64,000 nt of DNA from Tethybacter castelli (GTDB lineage Bacteria > Pseudomonadota > Gammaproteobacteria > Tethybacterales > Tethybacteraceae): contig JAZHEJ010000058.1 in NCBI GenBank assembly GCA_036679665.1, forward strand, positions 5,450 through 69,449, written 5' to 3'. This document shows, piece by piece, positions 56,600-64,000 of the stretch. Below the pieces are notes generated by a model. That model made no database searches. It was not told the DNA's origin and was given only the letters and a program-made list of their open reading frames with translations. Position 1 is the first letter of the stretch, and the number at the start of each line of letters is the position of its first letter. The position numbers and the translations under genes are program-made.

Positions 56600-57212
56600 G
56601 ATCCAAAGCCTGGCCGGTCAGCTCCGCCATTCTTAATGCGTAGTCAGCATGCGCCGCGCGCGGAAATTGCTTGCTATCATTGGAGGCGCAAACGATGCAG
56701 GCAAATAGGCGACGGCGACGTTCCATCGGTACATACAACCAAACCTTCCATTTCACCGATCCAACCTTGCTGCTAAAACTTTCCAACGGTAAAGTGGTGC
56801 GCAAGGCGCCTTCACACCCGGTAAGTAATCGACGATCGGCGTTACTTAGCTCGATCTTGTCAGGGCCGGTAATGGGAACAATACGTGTAAACGGAATCTC
56901 AAGAATTTTCTTCATCTGGGCGCCAAGCAATTTGGCAGTCCCTCCCTTGGTGAGCTTTGAGCCGGCCAGTTTTACCGCATAACGGTGCAAAAAAAACATT
57001 ATCAGCTCGTTGTCCGCAGCGTTTTGATACCAGATTCCCAGTTGCCTGCGCAGTACGGTATTCTCATCGCGCAACGACACCAGCTGCTTGCCGGTGAGAT
57101 CGACTATATCTCGTTCAGCCAAACGCAACAATCTGGTCAGCTCAGATTGGTTGGTACGTAAAAATCTGGGATTGTCGCGCAGATATTGCAATATGGTTTT
57201 TGCCCGCATCAT
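56592..57212 (-). CDS. DUF484 family (GAF-like) protein
   Basis: 206 residues from the first of two adjacent ATGs. Opening helix ILQYLRDNPRFLRTNQSELT resembles the usual AVxxYLxxxPxFF of DUF484, followed by SLRDENTVLRRQL coiled coil and a GAF-like domain with ADRRLLTGCEGALRTTLPLE. The role is unknown, but the gene is nearly always next to dapF and xerC. It starts just past the dapF stop. Confidence 0.85.
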   Translation of the reverse strand: MMRAKTILQYLRDNPRFLRTNQSELTRLLRLAERDIVDLTGKQLVSLRDENTVLRRQLGIWYQNAADNELIMFFLHRYAVKLAGSKLTKGGTAKLLGAQMKKILEIPFTRIVPITGPDKIELSNADRRLLTGCEGALRTTLPLESFSSKVGSVKWKVWLYVPMERRRRLFACIVCASNDSKQFPRAAHADYALRMAELTGQALDRE

Positions 57213-57217
57213 CAAGT

Positions 57218-58069
57218 TTACCAAGCAATATTACCAAAGTCATCCAGATTAAGCTTGCCATCAAAAACTGTCGTAACCTCGCCTTCGATCCAAGCCGCGC
57301 CGTTGGCGCCGTCCCAACCAGCCAGCAAGTCGCCGCCGGTCATGCTGACCGCTACGCTAGCGCGCGACAGCTCGCGCCGGGCAATCACCGCACAGGCGCA
57401 GGCCGCGCTTCCGCAAGCTTGCGTTTCACCCACGCCACGCTCATAGGTTCGCAACTTGAAAACATTATCGTTGTCGCCGCGAGTTGCGACACTGACGTTC
57501 ACCCCTTCAGAAAATATTTTGCGGTTATTTAATTCAACCCCGAGCGATCTAAGTTCAAAACCGGCGCTGTCTTTTGTCCACATAATCGCGTGGGGATTAC
57601 CGAGATTTACCGTCGCAAGTTTCAATTTCTTGCCCCGATGAACGTATTCGTACCAAGGCTGCTCAGGATCAAATTTGCACGGTATATCCCGCGGTGCGAA
57701 AAGCGGCACCGCCAAGTCGGCGCGCGGCCCGTTTTTCCCGGATCGCACTTTAATGTTGCCGACAAGAGTACGCAACTCAATCGGCCCGGTGTAATAATCA
57801 CGTCGCTGCAAAAATTCCCATACGCTACGCGCACCGTTGCCACACTGAGCCACCTCGCCACCGTCAGCATTGAAAATCCGGTAGTTAAACACGCCATCGC
57901 TCGCGGTGGCGGATACCACTAATATCTGGTCAGCGCCGACACCGTAATACCGGTCAGCCAACGCACGCGCCAACTTCGAATCAAGTTGCAAATCCGGCGT
58001 GGCGATTCCGTCAAGTACGACAAAGTCGTTGCCCTGGCCATGCATTTTGGCAAAGCTGACCTCAGACAT
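57218..58069 (-). CDS. dapF: Diaminopimelate epimerase
   Basis: 283 residues. Converts LL- to meso-diaminopimelate for lysine and peptidoglycan. FAKMHGQGNDFVVLD opening, the first catalytic cysteine C76 in AQCGNGARSVWEF, and the second in GETQACGSAACACAV (about 219). Starts with ATG and overlaps the lpxL-like stop by 8 bases. Confidence 0.96.
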   Translation of the reverse strand: MSEVSFAKMHGQGNDFVVLDGIATPDLQLDSKLARALADRYYGVGADQILVVSATASDGVFNYRIFNADGGEVAQCGNGARSVWEFLQRRDYYTGPIELRTLVGNIKVRSGKNGPRADLAVPLFAPRDIPCKFDPEQPWYEYVHRGKKLKLATVNLGNPHAIMWTKDSAGFELRSLGVELNNRKIFSEGVNVSVATRGDNDNVFKLRTYERGVGETQACGSAACACAVIARRELSRASVAVSMTGGDLLAGWDGANGAAWIEGEVTTVFDGKLNLDDFGNIAW

Positions 58070-58946
58070 AAAAATCCTCCTCGCCCGGCGGACGGGTCTT
58101 GAAGCGACGATGCGGCCAGTAGTATTGAGTGGGATGTCGTTTTACCCATTCGCCGATAAATTCGTTATAGCGACACAGGTCGTTTTGTTGGTCGCCGCTA
58201 GGAAAATCCGCCAGCGGAGCACAAACTGTCATCTGGTAGCCGCCTAACGGACGCATCACGGTTACACAAGGCAAAACCGCCGCGCCGGTTGTCTTCGCCA
58301 AACGGCTTACCGCGGTCAAAGTTGCGGTTTGCGCAACACCCAAAAACGGCGCGAACGCATATTTGGCATACCCGCCCTGATCGATATCTCCCGGATAGTA
58401 TAGCGGCAGTCCCTTGCGCAATTGAGCGATCATCTTGGCAATCATCCGATCGCGATTGGAAAATAACTGCAACTTGGAACCACAGGTTACCGCGGCCTCA
58501 TTCATAATCGACTTGGACAGCGCTCCGTGCTGAGGTGTATGTAACGCCATAATCGGATTTTCATGGGCCATGCGCACACAACCTAGCAAAAGTCCATGGA
58601 AATGCGGAACCGCCAAAATAACCGGCTTGCCGGCACAAGCACGCAAATGCTCTTTGCCGTTGAGGCGCACAAATTTTTTTATGCGCGCGGTACTGGCAGT
58701 AATCATCACGCAGTTGTCGACAAAAAAACGCCCCAACGTCGCGTAGTGGCGTACCAGCAACTGCGCTCGCCACAGCCGGCTACGCTCCGGAAAACATCTG
58801 GCCAGATTACGCACGACGATACGTCGTCGCTTGGTAGTTAACGGAAAAGCGCCAAGCCCGAGCGTCCAGCCGAGCACGGCCAACAGCGGAGCCGGCAATT
58901 TGCCCAACCAATTCAAAGCGAACACCGCTGGAGACATACGTCTCAC
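58062..58946 (-). CDS. LpxL/HtrB-family lipid A acyltransferase (acid of HX4(D/E) motif missing)
   Basis: 294 residues with a single N-terminal membrane segment. Members transfer a secondary acyl chain to lipid A. Family landmarks: RRRIVVRNLARCFPE, a GDIDQGG block near the usual D/PDQ segment, and APFLGVAQTATLTAVSRLAK. The catalytic motif is normally H-x4-(D/E), for example HFMSLE; here it is HFHGLL (H115 to L120), so the acidic partner is replaced by leucine. Activity is therefore uncertain, or the acid may be supplied differently. GTG at 58946 overlaps the mrcA stop; ATG at 58937 is an alternative. dapF-adjacent members of this family are common. Confidence 0.82.
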   Translation of the reverse strand: MRRMSPAVFALNWLGKLPAPLLAVLGWTLGLGAFPLTTKRRRIVVRNLARCFPERSRLWRAQLLVRHYATLGRFFVDNCVMITASTARIKKFVRLNGKEHLRACAGKPVILAVPHFHGLLLGCVRMAHENPIMALHTPQHGALSKSIMNEAAVTCGSKLQLFSNRDRMIAKMIAQLRKGLPLYYPGDIDQGGYAKYAFAPFLGVAQTATLTAVSRLAKTTGAAVLPCVTVMRPLGGYQMTVCAPLADFPSGDQQNDLCRYNEFIGEWVKRHPTQYYWPHRRFKTRPPGEEDFYV

Positions 58947-61270
58947 AACAATTCGCTTATGTAATCCTGTTGCTGCTCAATCTCCGCGGGGCTAGGCAAA
59001 TATTCTTCGTAGAAATATTCGTTGACGATCTTCTCGGTGTAAGAAGATGCCAGCAAACCGGTCTCGCTGTCGATCTGCGCTTCAACAATCCCGGAGGGCT
59101 GAACATACTGGCCATCCGGTCGATCCGTTAGCGCATCACGCATGTAGTCGATCCAGATCGGTAAGGCCGCGCGCGAACCGGTTTCGATTCTGCCTAACGA
59201 ACGAGGCGTGTCATAGCCTACCCACACCACTGCGACCAATTCAGGATTGAAGCCGGCAAACCACGCATCGACGGTTTCGTTGGTGGTGCCGGTTTTACCG
59301 GCAAGGTCTTTGCGTCCCAAGCTTAGCGCCTTGCGCGCGGTTCCGGAGGTAACCACGCTTTGCAACAGGTTGGAAATTAAATAAGCGTTGCGGCGATCAA
59401 TGATTTGCTCGCGCCGGGCAAAATCAAGCGTGTAGGTAACTATGTTTCCATCAAAGTCTTCAACGCGGGACACAAAGTGCGGCACTACCAGATAGCCGCC
59501 GTTGGCGAAAACCGCATAGCTTGCGGCAAGCTGCAAGGGAGTAACTTCTCCTGCGCCCAGCGCCATGGTCAGATACGGCGGCAAGCTTTCGCGCGCAAAC
59601 CCGAAGCGGGAAATGTAGTCTTGAGCATACTCCGGACTAATCGAATCAAGAACCCGGATCGTCGTCATGTTCTTAGAGCGCGCCAGCGCCATGCGCAGCA
59701 GTAGCTTGCCTTCGTATTTGCCGCTGTAGTTTCGCGGCGCCCAAGACTTGCCGCTACCGGTTTGTTCCGCGGTTAAAAAGAACGGCGCGTCGTCGAGAAT
59801 GGTTGCCGGCGTAAACCCGCGCTCGAGCGCGGCTGAATAAATAAACGGCTTGATACTTGAGCCGGGTTGGCGCTTGGCCTGGGTGACATGGTTGTACTGA
59901 TTTGCGGTAAAGTCGAATCCGCCGGCCATCGCCAACACGCGACCGTCATCCGGCGACACCGACACCAACGCGCCTTGTACTTTGGGGATCTGTACAATCG
60001 CCAGATAAGGTTCGGCGTTTTCGGCACCCGGTAGCGTAGCTAACCGCACCTGGGCGCCGGGCCTGAGCGTAAGCTGGTCGCTATCTGTGCTTTGCTCTTG
60101 CGCTTTGGGCAAAGCCTTGGCGACAAATTTCAAGCCATCCCCGCCTATTTCGCGAAGTTGACCGCTAAGATCCACGACTTGAACAAGTTCGCGATCGGAA
60201 CTCATCACGATCGCAGGTACCAGCCCGCCGACCACCCGCTCTTGGTCTAGCAAACCCGCAACCTGTTCGATCGACATCCCGGAAATATCGTGATAACGCT
60301 CCGGTCCGCCGTAAGCATGACGCAAGGTATAGTCGATCAGGCCCTTGCGCAATGCCAACGATGCCGCGCGCTGCAAGCGCATATCAATGGTGGTGTACAC
60401 CCGAAAGCCGCGTTCGTAAGCTTCGTCGCCATAAGCGTCAAATACCAGCTTGCGAACCTCTTCGGCCACGAAGCTCGCGGTGGTGACCTGTTCTTGTTCA
60501 GCCGGGTTGAGATTGATAACCGTTGGTAACGGAGCGGCGGAAGCTTCAAGAAATTCAGCGTCGGATATAAAGTTCAAAGTGCGCATCCGGCGCAGAACAT
60601 GTTTTTGACGCTCCTTGGCTAGTTCAGGGTTGCGGGCCGGATTAAGACGCGAAGGCGCCTGCGGCAAACCTGCGAGTACGGCAATTTCCGCCAACGACAA
60701 ATCCGTCATTTGCTTGCCGTAGTAGCCTTGCGCGGCGGCGGCGAAACCGTAATTGCCGCGGCCTAGATAAATCTGGTTCATGTAGAACTCCAAGATGCGT
60801 TCCTTGGAAAACTGGTTTTCAATTTTGAGCGCCAGCAAAATTTCATAAATTTTACGGATATAAGTCTGTTCGCGCTCCAAATAAAAATTACGCGCTACCT
60901 GCATGGTTAAGGTACTAGCGCCGCCGACTCCGCCTTGCAGGCGAGTGATCACGGTACGTACGATACCGCGCACATCCAATCCCAAGTGTTGATAATAATC
61001 CTGGTCTTCGGTCGCGATCAACGCCTGGACCAATAGCGGCGGTATTTCGCCAAGCGCGACGACCTTTCTTTTTTCTTCGCCAAATTCGCCCAGTAACTCA
61101 CCGTCGGCGGAAAACACCCGCAACGGCAACCTTGGCCGATAATCCTCCAGGTCGTCAAGTTCAGGCAGATTGGGATACATGCCCGCGATGCCGATGATCA
61201 CCGCCAGCAAGCCGTTAATACCCGCAAACAACCCCAGACCAAATAGTATGCCGATGAATTTGCTGATCAT
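58943..61270 (-). CDS. mrcA: Penicillin-binding protein 1A
   Basis: 775 residues, bifunctional class A PBP. One N-terminal membrane anchor (about 5-30). Glycosyltransferase domain with catalytic E88 in IATEDQDYYQH, then GASTLTMQVARNFYL and RKIYEILLALKIE. OB-like insert follows (about 300-430). Transpeptidase has S-x-x-K in RQPGSSIKPF (about 466), SKN in ARSKNMT and KTGTT (about 657). It builds and crosslinks peptidoglycan. Overlaps pgsA and lpxL by ATGA/GTGA junctions. Confidence 0.95.
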   Translation of the reverse strand: MISKFIGILFGLGLFAGINGLLAVIIGIAGMYPNLPELDDLEDYRPRLPLRVFSADGELLGEFGEEKRKVVALGEIPPLLVQALIATEDQDYYQHLGLDVRGIVRTVITRLQGGVGGASTLTMQVARNFYLEREQTYIRKIYEILLALKIENQFSKERILEFYMNQIYLGRGNYGFAAAAQGYYGKQMTDLSLAEIAVLAGLPQAPSRLNPARNPELAKERQKHVLRRMRTLNFISDAEFLEASAAPLPTVINLNPAEQEQVTTASFVAEEVRKLVFDAYGDEAYERGFRVYTTIDMRLQRAASLALRKGLIDYTLRHAYGGPERYHDISGMSIEQVAGLLDQERVVGGLVPAIVMSSDRELVQVVDLSGQLREIGGDGLKFVAKALPKAQEQSTDSDQLTLRPGAQVRLATLPGAENAEPYLAIVQIPKVQGALVSVSPDDGRVLAMAGGFDFTANQYNHVTQAKRQPGSSIKPFIYSAALERGFTPATILDDAPFFLTAEQTGSGKSWAPRNYSGKYEGKLLLRMALARSKNMTTIRVLDSISPEYAQDYISRFGFARESLPPYLTMALGAGEVTPLQLAASYAVFANGGYLVVPHFVSRVEDFDGNIVTYTLDFARREQIIDRRNAYLISNLLQSVVTSGTARKALSLGRKDLAGKTGTTNETVDAWFAGFNPELVAVVWVGYDTPRSLGRIETGSRAALPIWIDYMRDALTDRPDGQYVQPSGIVEAQIDSETGLLASSYTEKIVNEYFYEEYLPSPAEIEQQQDYISELL

Positions 61271-61866
61271 GATACGGATTTGCCGAATGCAACTTTGAGA
61301 AACGACCCAAGCGTAATAATACCAATAACCGCGGCACCACCTAGCATTACCATGCCGACCACCCCGGACCAGCCGCGGGTATCAAAGACAATATCCAGCC
61401 AGGAGAAAGCTTGAACCGCCGCTTTGTCGCCCAGCAACACCCCCAACGCGATCATTTGCAACAAGGTTTTAGTCTTTGACATTTGGGTGACCGCGACTTC
61501 CTCGCTGCGTCCGGCTTGGGACATCCAATCGCGCAAAGCGCTTTGGACAACTTCGCGCAAAATGATCAACGCCGCCAAGATCAGCAGGGCGGTACGGGAA
61601 AACAACGGTTGCGGATCAGCAAGCAAGGTAAACAACGCCACGATCACCAGAAGCTTGTCAGCCACCGGATCTAAAAACGCGCCGAACGCGCTGCTCAAAT
61701 TATGTTTACGGGCAAGCTTGCCATCATAGTAATCGCTTAACGCCGCGACGATATAAATAACCAGCGCAACCGCGGCGCCCCAGCCGGGCCAAAAATAAAA
61801 CAGCGGAATTAGCGGGGCCAGTATCACCCTGCCCCAGGTAAATCCAAGTGGTGTGTCGATGATCAT
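61267..61866 (-). CDS. pgsA: CDP-diacylglycerol--glycerol-3-phosphate 3-phosphatidyltransferase
   Basis: 199 residues, multi-pass membrane enzyme making phosphatidylglycerophosphate. The CDP-alcohol phosphotransferase motif is intact: DYYDGKLARKHNLSSAFGAF followed by LDPVADK, matching DG-x2-AR-x8-G-x3-D-x3-D. Follows uvrC with an ATGA overlap, as in many gammaproteobacteria (uvrC-pgsA). Confidence 0.95.
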   Translation of the reverse strand: MIIDTPLGFTWGRVILAPLIPLFYFWPGWGAAVALVIYIVAALSDYYDGKLARKHNLSSAFGAFLDPVADKLLVIVALFTLLADPQPLFSRTALLILAALIILREVVQSALRDWMSQAGRSEEVAVTQMSKTKTLLQMIALGVLLGDKAAVQAFSWLDIVFDTRGWSGVVGMVMLGGAAVIGIITLGSFLKVAFGKSVS

Positions 61867-63653
61867 GTATGTAATGCGCGGTATATTCTGCGTGCCAGTT
61901 CTGAACCCACACCTTTGATTCTAGATAAATCTTGAATCGAAGCGCGGCGCATGCCCTGCAACCCGCCAAAAGCGTTAACCAGGTCGCGCCGACGCGCCGC
62001 TCCCACTCCTTCGATATTTTCAAGAATCGAACCGCGATTTTTGGCGCGACGGTGCCGATGACCTGCCAACGCGAAACGATGCGCCTCATCGCGCAACCGC
62101 TGCAAAAACCTGAATTCATAAGAAGCCGGGGACAGCTCCAATATTTCGCCGGCATCGGTTAACAAAGTTTCCAGGCCCGGGCGGCGCTCTTGGCCTTTGG
62201 CAATTCCAAGCACCCGCACATCGGTTGCGCCCAACTGAGCCAACACCTCCACCGCCACTCCGACCTGGCCCGCCCCGCCATCCATAACCACCAAATCCGG
62301 CAATACCGTCGGATCAACTTCAGCGCGACGATAGCGACGCCGCAGCGTCTCGCGCATACCCGCATAGTCGTCGCCGCGCGGGGTTTCGCGTAAATGATAA
62401 CGGCGATAAAGTTGTTTGTTGATTTGGCCTTGCTCGCACACCACGCACGATGCCACCGGCACTTCGCCGGAACTGTGGCTGATGTCAAAGCAGTCGATGC
62501 GATCAAGATTTTTGGTTCCGACCAACTCAGCGAGCTTATCTAGCGTCGACGCCGTGGCCGCGCTATCGGCTTTGGCGCTAACCAACGCCGCCTCCGCGTT
62601 GGCGGTCGCCATTTCCACCCTAAGCCGCTCATGGCCGCGCGGCCGAGTCGCAACCGTAACTTTGCTGCCGATCAAAAGCGCCAGATCCGACGCTAACGTC
62701 ATGCTTTGCAGCACTACCCGCGGCGGCGGCAGGTGCCGCGAATAGTGTTGGGCGACAAACGCGGCGATAACATCCTCGCGAGTGGAAATTTGCGCGTTGG
62801 CGGGAATAAAATTCAGCTCGCTGATCAGCCGGCCGGCCCGCACCGCGGCCAGATGTACGGCCGCCCCTTGCACGCCGTGACATGCGCCGATGAAATCGAC
62901 ATCGGTGGCGGCTCCGCCTGATACCGAACTGACACTACGCACATCCGACAACGCCTTGACGCTGTCACGCAGCTTGGCGGCTTTTTCAAACTCTTGGCGC
63001 TCGGAAGCCTGCTCCATCGCCTTGATCAGTCGCTCAGCCACGGCGTCGTCGCGTCCGCAAAGAAAAGCGCGCGCGTTGGCGACATCGGCGGCATAGCTTG
63101 CTTCGTCGATATATCCCACGCACGGCGCGCTGCATCTGCCGATTTCATACAGCATGCACGGCCGACTCCGGTTGGCGTAATTGGCGTCGGTACAGGTGCG
63201 CAGTCGAAACACCCGTTGCAAAATCCTTATTGTTTCGCGTACCGAAAAAGTGTTTGGATAAGGACCGAAACAATCGCTTTTGGGTTTACCGCGGAAAAAC
63301 TGCAACCGGGGCGCGGGGTGTTTGGTCAGGCGCAGGTATGGATACGTTTTATCGTCGCGAAACAACACATTGAACCGCGGTTTAAGAGTTTTTATCTGCT
63401 CTTGCTCAAGCAACAACGCGTCGCTGACCGAAGGCACGACGGTCGTTTCAATCCGCGTCACCGCCTTTACCATCATGCGGGTACGCGGCGCGGCTTGGCC
63501 GGCTCCAAAATAGGTCTTGACCCTGACACGTAACGCATTGGCCTTACCCACATATAGTAACGCATTGTCGGCCGCATAGAATCTGTATACCCCAGGATCG
63601 TTCGGCAGCAGCTTGATCTGGGCATGCAGGTCCTCGGTCAATTTATCTGTCAT
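61863..63653 (-). CDS. uvrC: Excinuclease ABC subunit C
   Basis: About 596 residues. Makes both incisions in nucleotide excision repair. GIY-YIG domain (GVYRFYAADNALLYVGKANA, about 18-37), a cysteine cluster (RLRTCTD, RPCMLYEIGRCSAPCVG), UVR domain (EFEKAAKLRDSVKAL), RNase H-like endonuclease domain with DCFDISHSSG and VVMDGGAGQ, and C-terminal tandem HhH (IEGVGAARRRDLVNAFGGL). ATG at 63653 is preferred over the GTG just before. First gene of the overlapped operon running to xerC. Confidence 0.96.
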   Translation of the reverse strand: MTDKLTEDLHAQIKLLPNDPGVYRFYAADNALLYVGKANALRVRVKTYFGAGQAAPRTRMMVKAVTRIETTVVPSVSDALLLEQEQIKTLKPRFNVLFRDDKTYPYLRLTKHPAPRLQFFRGKPKSDCFGPYPNTFSVRETIRILQRVFRLRTCTDANYANRSRPCMLYEIGRCSAPCVGYIDEASYAADVANARAFLCGRDDAVAERLIKAMEQASERQEFEKAAKLRDSVKALSDVRSVSSVSGGAATDVDFIGACHGVQGAAVHLAAVRAGRLISELNFIPANAQISTREDVIAAFVAQHYSRHLPPPRVVLQSMTLASDLALLIGSKVTVATRPRGHERLRVEMATANAEAALVSAKADSAATASTLDKLAELVGTKNLDRIDCFDISHSSGEVPVASCVVCEQGQINKQLYRRYHLRETPRGDDYAGMRETLRRRYRRAEVDPTVLPDLVVMDGGAGQVGVAVEVLAQLGATDVRVLGIAKGQERRPGLETLLTDAGEILELSPASYEFRFLQRLRDEAHRFALAGHRHRRAKNRGSILENIEGVGAARRRDLVNAFGGLQGMRRASIQDLSRIKGVGSELARRIYRALHT

Positions 63654-63728
63654 CACAATTTGCTTGCATACGCTATTGTCATTATTATGCCTTTATTTTT
63701 CGCTGGAACAATAGTAATGCCGCGCCGC

Positions 63729-63805
63729 CGCGCAATTTGTGATAATTTGCACCGGCACGCAGCTATGGTTGCGTGTTTGTTACGATAATGTCAGCTGTAA
63801 ATCCG
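63729..63805. repeat. Direct repeat copy 1 (77 bases, period 195)
   Basis: Identical over 77 bases to 63924-64000. Each copy contains a CACGCA...TGCGTG hairpin (63756-63775 in this copy). It lies in the noncoding 347 bases upstream of uvrC, where I see no gene. The intervening stretch holds a weaker CCGCC/GGCGG stem. Confidence 0.9.
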
Positions 63806-63923
63806 CCTTTGATGTGTGTTGCGCCGATGATGCGTTATTCCCACCGTCATGCCCGCCAACTATGGCGGATGTTATGTCCGTCCGCAATTTTGTATACCGA
63901 AATGCTGCCCGCCGCCGCGCTGG

Positions 63924-64000
63924 CGCGCAATTTGTGATAATTTGCACCGGCACGCAGCTATGGTTGCGTGTTTGTTACGATAATGTCAGCTGTAAATCCG
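63924..64000. repeat. Direct repeat copy 2, running to the window end
   Basis: Exact copy of 63729-63805 that stops at the last base of the window. The 77-base length equals that of the contig-overlap repeat at the 44.2 kb gap, so the sequence may end here because a tandem repeat of 195-base units could not be resolved. A biological repeat with at least two units is still implied. Confidence 0.85.

Overview
The window looks like chromosomal DNA of a gammaproteobacterium from a draft assembly (probably a metagenome bin or single-cell genome). The lineage call rests on gene order: infC-rpmI-rplT-pheS-pheT-ihfA-merR followed by tRNA-Pro, surE-pcm-nlpD, ssb/MFS/uvrA, and a tightly overlapped uvrC-pgsA-mrcA-lpxL-dapF-DUF484-xerC run. 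LptFG, an LpxL-type acyltransferase and a polyhydroxybutyrate set (phaB, phaA, phaC) fit a Gram-negative storage-polymer producer. I cannot name the genus. Two runs of N (7429-7526 and 44193-44202) and two exact 77-base repeats at breakpoints (around the second gap and at the window end) look like de Bruijn-graph contig ends.

Layout. 1-4.0 kb: end of lptF, lptG, and two divergent Sel1-repeat exported proteins. 4.0-28.3 kb: a mosaic defence island between the Sel1 genes and the 3' end of guaA. It has four modules. (i) A broken transposase, then a decayed type I restriction-modification operon that carries an apparently intact Hachiman-like pair (HamA nuclease plus HamB helicase) between its hsdS and hsdR remnants. 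(ii) sbcC-sbcD plus an RloC-type anticodon nuclease with a visible R-E-H triad and zinc hook. (iii) A diverged fragment of guaA and an istB scrap marking a junction. (iv) A complete type I RM locus (half-size hsdS, hsdM, full hsdS, hsdR) with a YgjP-like metallopeptidase and an AAA ATPase/DUF4435 protein. GC content and codon use shift visibly between modules (GC-rich in the Hachiman part, AT-rich in rloC), which suggests separate origins.

28.3-64 kb: core genome. guaA and guaB (guaB has lost its catalytic-cysteine loop), phaB/phaA/phaC (phaA is broken), the translation cluster, surE/pcm/nlpD, ssb, a gapped MFS gene, uvrA, a DUF898 protein with an M48 peptidase, fmdB with a TupABC-type tungstate transporter, mrp, cfa, aroG, and the long minus-strand operon from uvrC to xerC. 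The right edge holds a noncoding 195-bp-period direct repeat.

How it fits together. The island stacks DNA-level defences (type I RM, Hachiman), a DNA-end-processing nuclease (SbcCD) and a translation-level suicide nuclease (RloC). RloC/PrrC enzymes are known to back up type I RM, so the layout reads as layered antiphage defence. In the core, guaB, phaA and the MFS gene each miss an internal segment. Either these are real lesions or the assembly has small deletions; the two gaps and the 77-base overlaps make the second explanation serious.
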